From Paenibacillus sp. UBA6285 (lineage in GTDB: Bacteria; Bacillota; Bacilli; Paenibacillales; Paenibacillaceae), in assembly GCA_002438345.1 (NCBI GenBank), contig DJUJ01000169.1:4433-14645 (forward strand): DNA of 10,213 nt, in the 5' to 3' direction. Numbering within the stretch: the stretch's first letter is position 1; every line of letters begins with the position of its first letter. The notes under the pieces are model-generated. The model worked only from the letters and a program-made list of their open reading frames with translations. It made no database searches and was not told where the DNA came from. Shown here in pieces: positions 5,636 through 10,213 of the stretch. Both the position numbers and the translations under genes were made by a program.

Positions 5636-6712
5636 ATGACATTAACAGTAGGAATTATCGGCTGTGGAGGCATTGCGAACGGCAAACATATGCCAGCGCT
5701 ATCAAAAGTGGAAGGTGCTCGAATGGTTGCTTTTTGCGATATCGTTCCTGAGCGTGCCGAGAAGGCAAAAGCGGAGTTCGGGGATGAGAGCTCCGTGGTT
5801 TACTCAGATTATAAAGAGCTTCTTAAAGATGCAAGTATAGATGTGATTCATGTATGTACACCAAACATTTCCCATGCAGAGATTTCCATTGCGGCAATGG
5901 AGGCAGGCAAGCATGTAATGTGCGAAAAGCCGATGGCTAAGACCACAGCAGAAGCGCAAGCCATGATCGATGCCTCAAAGCGAACTGGGAAGAAGCTGAC
6001 CATCGGTTACCAAAACCGTTTCAGACCAGATTCAGCTTATCTGCATACGGTATGCGAGAATAATGGTCTTGGAGAGATTTATTATGCTAAAGCTAAGGCG
6101 ATCCGTCGTCGTGCCGTTCCAACGTGGGGCGTGTTTCTGGATGAGGAAGCGCAAGGCGGAGGTCCATTGATTGATATCGGTACTCATGCCCTCGATTTGA
6201 CCCTTTGGATGATGGATAACTACAAACCTAAATATGTTGTGGGTAACGCCTATCATAAGCTGTCCGGTCGTAAAAACGCTGCGAACGCTTGGGGCCCGTG
6301 GGATCCTGAGAAATTTACAGTTGAGGATTCCGCCATTGGATTCATTACTATGGAGAATGGAGCTAGCATCGTTCTCGAAGCAAGCTGGGCGCTGAATACA
6401 CTCGATGTTGGTGAAGCTAAGACGGTTCTTTGCGGTACTGAAGGTGGAGCGGATATGGAGAACGGTCTGCGCATTAACGGAGAAGAATACGGTAAGACAT
6501 TCGAGAAGCATATTAGCTTGGAAGCCGGTGGTGTTGACTTTTATGATGGCGCAGGAGATGATCCTGCGGTGACAGAGGCTACTCAGTGGATCGACAGCAT
6601 TGTAAATGACACCGATCCTGTAGTGAAACCGGAGCAGGCACTGGTTGTCACCCGCATCTTGGAGGCTATCTATAAATCCTCAGAGACTGGAATGCCTGTA
6701 TTTTTTGAATAA
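5636..6712 (+). CDS. Gfo/Idh/MocA-family NAD(P)-dependent sugar oxidoreductase
   Basis: This cytoplasmic dehydrogenase has 358 residues. The Rossmann fold starts at residue 4 (TVGIIGCGGIANGKHMPAL, with the GxGGxA-type nucleotide loop at 9-14). The catalytic lysine is in CEKPMAK at 96-102 (K98), and the substrate-site pair D180 and H184 lies in GGGPLIDIGTHALD. The C-terminal alpha/beta domain covers about 125-350. An in-frame ATG at 5591 would add 15 residues but has no ribosome binding site and lies inside the AraC-type gene. The ATG at 5636 has GGAGGT at 5620-5625 and matches the usual family N-terminus, so it was chosen. Family members oxidise or reduce sugar or inositol hydroxyls; ThuB of the rhizobial trehalose system belongs here. 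With ThuA and a TIM-barrel protein next door, oxidation of a glycoside or free sugar to a keto-sugar is the likely role. Exact substrate and cofactor preference are unknown. Confidence 0.93.
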   Translation: MTLTVGIIGCGGIANGKHMPALSKVEGARMVAFCDIVPERAEKAKAEFGDESSVVYSDYKELLKDASIDVIHVCTPNISHAEISIAAMEAGKHVMCEKPMAKTTAEAQAMIDASKRTGKKLTIGYQNRFRPDSAYLHTVCENNGLGEIYYAKAKAIRRRAVPTWGVFLDEEAQGGGPLIDIGTHALDLTLWMMDNYKPKYVVGNAYHKLSGRKNAANAWGPWDPEKFTVEDSAIGFITMENGASIVLEASWALNTLDVGEAKTVLCGTEGGADMENGLRINGEEYGKTFEKHISLEAGGVDFYDGAGDDPAVTEATQWIDSIVNDTDPVVKPEQALVVTRILEAIYKSSETGMPVFFE

Positions 6713-6763
6713 CCTATCAATTTTAAGTGGCATAGATATCTATGAACTAGGAGTGTGTCCAAA

Positions 6764-7495
6764 GTGACCAGAGTAACGGTATGGAATGAATTCCGTCATG
6801 AACGGCAGGAAGAGAGAATTCTCAAGGTCTATCCGCAAGGGATTCACGGACAACTGGCAAGTTTCCTTCAGGAAGCTGGACTGGACGCTCAGACAGCTAC
6901 GCTGGATGAACCGGAACACGGATTGACACAAGAAGTGTTGGATAACACAGATGTACTGGTCTGGTGGGGACATGTCGCCCATCAAGAAGTTAGTGATGAG
7001 ATTGTAAACCGTGTCCACCAAAGAGTGCTGCAAGGCATGGGGCTAGTGGTGCTTCATTCAGGTCATATGTCCAAAATATTCATGAAATTAATGGGCACCA
7101 GCTGCGATCTAAAGTGGCGTGAAGCAGGGGAGAAAGAGCGCCTCTGGGTCATGGACCCAAGTCACCCGATTGCTGAGGGTATCGGAGAATATATCGATCT
7201 GGAGCAAGAAGAGATGTACGGTGCACATTTTGATGTACCAGCACCAGAGAGTCTTATCTTTGTCGGCTGGTTTGAGGGCGGCAATGTGTTCCCAAGCGGA
7301 TCGACCTATCGTCGTGGGAACGGGAAGATCTTTTACTTCCAGCCCGGTCATGAATCTTACCCAACCTATTACAACAAAGAGATTCAAAGAGTAATCATCA
7401 ATGGCGTGAACTGGTGTGCACCAACGAAGCGTGCTTATCCAGTTTACGGACATTCCGAAGCTTTGGAACCCATTAAAGAAAAGGTGGTAATGTAA
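6764..7495 (+). CDS. ThuA-family protein (trehalose utilisation-like)
   Basis: This 243-residue protein matches the ThuA family, which has a class I glutamine-amidotransferase-like fold. Visible motifs are the N-terminal [12 protein letters not shown] at 3-14, [12 protein letters not shown] at 63-74, VVLHSGH at 95-101, and [11 protein letters not shown] at 194-204. In true amidotransferases the nucleophile elbow carries a cysteine; here the equivalent segment reads L-H-S-G-H with serine and histidines, as is usual in ThuA proteins, so it is not expected to hydrolyse glutamine. Two GTG starts are possible. The one at 6755 is only one base from the AGGAG at 6749-6753, whereas 6764 has a ten-base spacing and gives MTRVTVWNE, so 6764 is preferred. 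It lies 51 bp after the dehydrogenase and its stop codon directly abuts the next start. In Sinorhizobium ThuA acts with the Gfo/Idh/MocA protein ThuB on disaccharides. Its chemistry here is inferred only. Confidence 0.88.
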   Translation: MTRVTVWNEFRHERQEERILKVYPQGIHGQLASFLQEAGLDAQTATLDEPEHGLTQEVLDNTDVLVWWGHVAHQEVSDEIVNRVHQRVLQGMGLVVLHSGHMSKIFMKLMGTSCDLKWREAGEKERLWVMDPSHPIAEGIGEYIDLEQEEMYGAHFDVPAPESLIFVGWFEGGNVFPSGSTYRRGNGKIFYFQPGHESYPTYYNKEIQRVIINGVNWCAPTKRAYPVYGHSEALEPIKEKVVM

Positions 7496-8464
7496 ATGAA
7501 GTTAGGTGTATTCGATCCTGTATTTGGAAGTTTAAGTCTCAAAGAGATGCTTGATAAAATCGCGGCCGCAGGTTTGAATGCGGTGGAGATCGGTTCAGGA
7601 GGCAATCCCGGAAATGCCCACTGTCCTACGGATGAGCTGCTTGCGAGCGAGTCAGCACGTAAGGAATATTTGGAGCAGTTCACGAAACGTGGCATTATGA
7701 TTAGTGCTTTCAGTTGCCACAACAACCCAATTTCGCCAGATAAAGAAGAAGCTCGTGAAGGCGACGAAATTCTGCGTAAATCGATCAAGCTGGCTTCGCT
7801 GATGGGAGTTAAGGTAGTTAACACTTTTTCGGGAACCGCAGGTGACAGTGATGAGGCAAAAGCACCGAACTGGCCAGTTACACCTTGGCCAACCGTATAC
7901 AGCGACATCAAAACCTGGCAGTGGGAACATAAACTGATCCCTTACTGGAAGGAAATCGGTAAGCTGGCCGAGGAGCATGGCGTTAAGATCGGTATCGAGC
8001 TTCACGGCGGTTTCCTATGCCATACTCCTTACACGATTCTAAAGCTTAGAGAAGCAACCTGCGATGCGATCGGCGCGAACCTAGACCCGAGCCATCTGTG
8101 GTGGCAAGGCATCGATCCTGTGGGCGCGATCAAGATTCTTGGTAAAGCCGGCGCAATTCATCATTTCCATGCTAAGGATACGTACCTGGATCAGGACAAT
8201 ATTAATATGTATGGTCTGACGGATATGCAGCCTTACGGTGATGTACAGACCCGCGCTTGGACTTTCCGCTCCGTTGGCTGTGGACACAGCATATCTGAAT
8301 GGTCGGATATCATGAGTGCGCTGCGTACTTACGGTTATGATTATGTAGTCAGCATCGAGCATGAAGACCCTCTTATGACGGTAGACGAAGGCTTCCATCG
8401 TGCAGTAACCAATTTGCAATCCATTCTTATTCGCGATCAACCTCAGGGTATGTGGTGGGCGTAA
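7496..8464 (+). CDS. Sugar phosphate isomerase/epimerase-like TIM-barrel protein
   Basis: This 322-residue protein belongs to the xylose-isomerase-like TIM-barrel (AP endonuclease 2) superfamily. The opening MKLGVFDPVFGSLSLKEML and GLNAVEIGSGG at 26-36 are the first barrel strands. Likely divalent-metal ligands lie at strand ends: E168 (GIELHGG), D197 and H200 (NLDPSH), H223 or H225 (IHHFHAKDTY) and E288 (SIEHEDP). The set is complete, so the enzyme should be active. Family members include sugar isomerases and epimerases, inosose dehydratases, and the lyases or deglycosidases that act on 3-keto-glycosides. Beside a Gfo/Idh/MocA dehydrogenase and ThuA, a role on a keto-sugar is the favoured reading. 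AAGGTGG at 7481-7487 is eight bases upstream of the ATG, which directly follows the ThuA stop codon. It is the last gene of the operon; a terminator starts about 20 bases downstream. Confidence 0.92.
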   Translation: MKLGVFDPVFGSLSLKEMLDKIAAAGLNAVEIGSGGNPGNAHCPTDELLASESARKEYLEQFTKRGIMISAFSCHNNPISPDKEEAREGDEILRKSIKLASLMGVKVVNTFSGTAGDSDEAKAPNWPVTPWPTVYSDIKTWQWEHKLIPYWKEIGKLAEEHGVKIGIELHGGFLCHTPYTILKLREATCDAIGANLDPSHLWWQGIDPVGAIKILGKAGAIHHFHAKDTYLDQDNINMYGLTDMQPYGDVQTRAWTFRSVGCGHSISEWSDIMSALRTYGYDYVVSIEHEDPLMTVDEGFHRAVTNLQSILIRDQPQGMWWA

Positions 8465-8485
8465 GGAATATTTTAAGAACTGAAG

Positions 8486-8524
8486 GTCTTGATTCTCTAG
8501 TTTAGAGGATCAAGGCTTTTTTTT
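8486..8524 (+). terminator. Intrinsic terminator of the araC/dehydrogenase/ThuA/TIM-barrel operon
   Basis: A 14-bp stem (8486-8499 with 8503-8516, including two G-U pairs) with a three-base loop is followed at once by eight T residues (8517-8524). This is a textbook Rho-independent terminator and defines the end of the rightward operon. Confidence 0.92.
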
Positions 8525-8890
8525 GCGTGTTTATGCGGATGTGGGATCTGCTTAGCTTTGATTAGATTTTTGGTTAGGTTACAATGTGATGCACCGTGGT
8601 CGTTGGAGTAAGACTAACGGATGGGCTCATAGGCACCATAGTTCATCGACCTTCCTCTCCAGCCGCAGTTGCAGTATTGACGGACCCTATTATTTTTATC
8701 TGTTGTGGTGCGGCGCGTACGCTGTATGTCTGGCTAACGGGCAGGCTAGCTAATGCACCAAGAGTATGCAAATAAAGACACCATATTTTAAGGCCGCCTT
8801 TAGTTTTGGGTTTTTCTCTGTCAAAACATTGATGTAACGGGAAAGGGCGTAGTGACGCGAAAGAGGGTCCGAGCAGATAAGGTTTTCGTT
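8525..8890. repeat. Gene-free intergenic stretch, possible dispersed repeat in its right part
   Basis: About 370 bases hold no convincing gene. The right part, roughly 8795-8905, is the part of interest. Read on the minus strand it encodes a phrase (FQRKPYLLGPSFASLRPFP) that I recall from many short hypothetical proteins annotated in Paenibacillus intergenic regions, which suggests a repeated DNA element and not a protein. A small hairpin (GCGT, loop AGTG, ACGC) lies at 8847-8858. The left part, 8525-8795, shows nothing recognisable. No terminal inverted repeats or transposase remnants were found. The recall cannot be verified here. Confidence 0.35.
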
Positions 8891-8919
8891 GGAATAATTC
8901 TGAATTCAATGGTTATAAT
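8891..8919 (+). promoter_or_regulatory. Candidate promoter of the gerA-type gene, possibly forespore SigG-like
   Basis: A -35-like GGAATA (8891-8896) is followed after 17 bases by TATAATA (from 8914). The -35 resembles the SigG/SigF type (TGAATA) more than SigA, and the -10 shares five of seven bases with the SigG pattern CATACTA while also being a perfect SigA -10. Forespore expression would fit a germinant receptor gene. The call rests on one short match. Confidence 0.4.
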
Positions 8920-8955
8920 AACCGAAATTGGAATGAACATGGGTGGAGTGGATAG

Positions 8956-10213
8956 ATGAGTCTTTTAAGGACATTATTAAAGAAAAAACCGACAGAAAAT
9001 AAGCCGAATGAGAGAATGAGTGTTTATTCTTCGTTACAAGAAAATAAGGAGTACGTTGAAAATCAGCTGTTTCATTCAAGCGATTTAAAATGGAGAAGCA
9101 TTAGATTTAATCAAACGGAGGGTCTTATTGTTTTTCTAGAATCCCTGGCGGATCTACAGAAAATTCAAAAAGAGATCATCCAGCCTCTAGAAGGAAAAAG
9201 TGAAGGAAACGTGGATGAAGTCATAACTTCTGTGGAGATTACGAAAAAATCGGATCTCAACGAGGTGCCTTACGCCTTAATTCAAGGGAATTGTGTATTG
9301 TTATTTGAAGGTATAGTAGAAGTCTTTATTGTCGATGTAGCTGCAGTTAATACACGAAATATTTCGGAGCCAGTGAACGAAGGGGTTATTCGCGGCGCGC
9401 ATGATGGATTTATAGAGCACCTCATGACGAATCTTTATCTGGTTCGGAAGCGCGTCGAGAATCCGAATCTGGTCGTTCGTTATTATCAGACCGGAAAGGA
9501 AACCAAAACAAAATTAGCTCTTCTCTATATGCAGGATCTGGCGAATCCGGATCTGGTCAAAGAAGTGGATCAAAGAATCGGTTCCATTACGATGGACATC
9601 ACGATCTCGCCTGGATTCATTGCCGAATTGATTGAAGATAACCCATTTTCTCTATTTCCGCAAATCTTATATACAGAAAGAACAGACCGGGCGGCAGCTC
9701 ATCTCATGGAAGGCCGTGTCGTTATTATAGCTGATGGAGACCCGTCTGCGCTGATTTTACCGGTGACTTTCTTTGCTTTCTATCAAAGCCCTGACGATTA
9801 CCACAGCAGGTGGATTGCCGGATCGTTTGTTCGTTTGCTTCGTTTTGTGAGCTTTATCATCGCAACTCTTATACCTGCTTTATATATAGCGGTTATTGGC
9901 TTTCACCCTGAAATTCTTCCTGAAAATTTGATTTTTTCCGTGAAGAGCAGTGTAGACAGGATTCCATTTCCGCCTATAGTGGAGGCTCTTATTATGCAGA
10001 TTACCTTAGAAGTACTGCGTGAAGCAGGGGTTCGTTTGCCGAGCCGGGTAGGTCAAACCATCGGTATTGTTGGCGGTCTGGTCATTGGTGATTCAGTCGT
10101 GCGTGCAGGATTGATATCCTATCCCATGGTTATCGTCGTCGCCTTAACGGCTATTTCCTCTTTTGTCGCACCGTCTAATGAAATAAGTACAGCAACACGC
10201 ATTCTGGGCTTTC
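8956..10213 (+). CDS. GerA-family spore germination protein, A subunit (partial, runs off right edge)
   Basis: The first 419 codons are present without a stop; family members are usually about 480-540 residues, so roughly the last fifth is missing. The ATG has a GGTGGAG site at 8942-8948, seven bases upstream. Residues 1-285 form the soluble N-terminal region with GerA-family signatures: SEPVNEGVIRGAHDGFIE at 137-154 and ERTDRAAAHLMEGRVVII at 241-258. Membrane segments begin near 293-316, followed by the conserved FPPIVEALIMQITLEVLREA at 338-357, VGQTIGIVGGLVIGDSVVRAGL at 365-386, and SSFVAPSNEIS at 401-411. GerA-type A subunits sit in the spore inner membrane and, with B and C subunits, detect small-molecule germinants. 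B and C genes are expected downstream, outside the window. The gene follows the terminated sugar operon after about 430 bp and is probably unrelated to it in function. Confidence 0.95.
   Translation, partial: MSLLRTLLKKKPTENKPNERMSVYSSLQENKEYVENQLFHSSDLKWRSIRFNQTEGLIVFLESLADLQKIQKEIIQPLEGKSEGNVDEVITSVEITKKSDLNEVPYALIQGNCVLLFEGIVEVFIVDVAAVNTRNISEPVNEGVIRGAHDGFIEHLMTNLYLVRKRVENPNLVVRYYQTGKETKTKLALLYMQDLANPDLVKEVDQRIGSITMDITISPGFIAELIEDNPFSLFPQILYTERTDRAAAHLMEGRVVIIADGDPSALILPVTFFAFYQSPDDYHSRWIAGSFVRLLRFVSFIIATLIPALYIAVIGFHPEILPENLIFSVKSSVDRIPFPPIVEALIMQITLEVLREAGVRLPSRVGQTIGIVGGLVIGDSVVRAGLISYPMVIVVALTAISSFVAPSNEISTATRILGF

Noticed and set aside
6032..6511. 159-codon minus-strand open frame
   Set aside because: It lies wholly inside the well-supported Gfo/Idh/MocA gene and its product shows no recognisable domain.
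7444..7911. 155-codon minus-strand open frame
   Set aside because: Antisense to the ThuA and TIM-barrel genes; no domain, no ribosome binding site, explained by codon bias of the real genes.
8643..8909. 88-codon minus-strand open frame in the right intergenic region
   Set aside because: No credible ribosome binding site, composition unlike a folded protein, and its sequence resembles recurrent intergenic readings; treated as possible repeat DNA.
1..10213. CRISPR array, insertion sequence, tRNA or riboswitch
   Set aside because: No regularly spaced repeats, transposase reading frames, terminal inverted repeats, cloverleaf sequences or recognisable aptamer cores were found.

Overview
The window looks like a chromosomal segment of a spore-forming Firmicute, most likely Paenibacillus or a close relative. 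The evidence is AGGAGG-type ribosome binding sites with AT-rich intergenic DNA, a GerA-family spore germination gene, a carbohydrate ABC importer with no ATPase of its own, and an AraC/Gfo-Idh-MocA/ThuA/TIM-barrel gene string of the kind common in that genus. The genus assignment is inference. No mobile element, CRISPR array, rRNA or tRNA was seen.

Left half, minus strand (1-4277): a lacI-type repressor gene is followed by an importer operon in the order solute-binding lipoprotein, MalF-like permease, MalG-like permease, and the first 17 codons of a GH13 alpha-glucosidase that runs off the left edge. The GH13 start has its own GTG codon and Shine-Dalgarno site and is the best clue to the substrate: an alpha-glucoside such as a malto- or isomalto-oligosaccharide, sucrose or trehalose. 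A hairpin between the binding-protein and permease genes probably adjusts expression within the operon.

Centre (4278-4674): a 397-bp divergent control region. The lacI promoter and the promoter of the rightward operon both carry LacI-type palindromes built on GTAAAC-GYTTAC at or near their start sites. Two more such sites flank the importer promoter. The five sites tie the importer, the repressor and the rightward operon into one apparent regulon; three of them share a longer, 22-bp identity.

Right half, plus strand (4675-8524): a tightly packed operon of an AraC-type regulator with a cupin-like sensor, a Gfo/Idh/MocA NAD(P)-dependent dehydrogenase, a ThuA-family protein and a xylose-isomerase-like TIM-barrel enzyme, closed by a strong intrinsic terminator. 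This enzyme set resembles oxidative sugar routes in which a glycoside is oxidised to a keto-sugar before cleavage or isomerisation. The layout as a whole recalls the thuEFGKAB trehalose system of Sinorhizobium, with an added GH13 enzyme and TIM-barrel protein and without the ATPase. The working model is an alpha-glucoside importer feeding two routes, hydrolysis by GH13 and oxidation by the Gfo/ThuA/TIM-barrel set, under one repressor.

Right edge (8525-10213): about 430 bp without a convincing gene, part of which may be a dispersed intergenic repeat, then the first 419 codons of a gerA-type spore germination gene with a possible forespore promoter, cut off by the window end.
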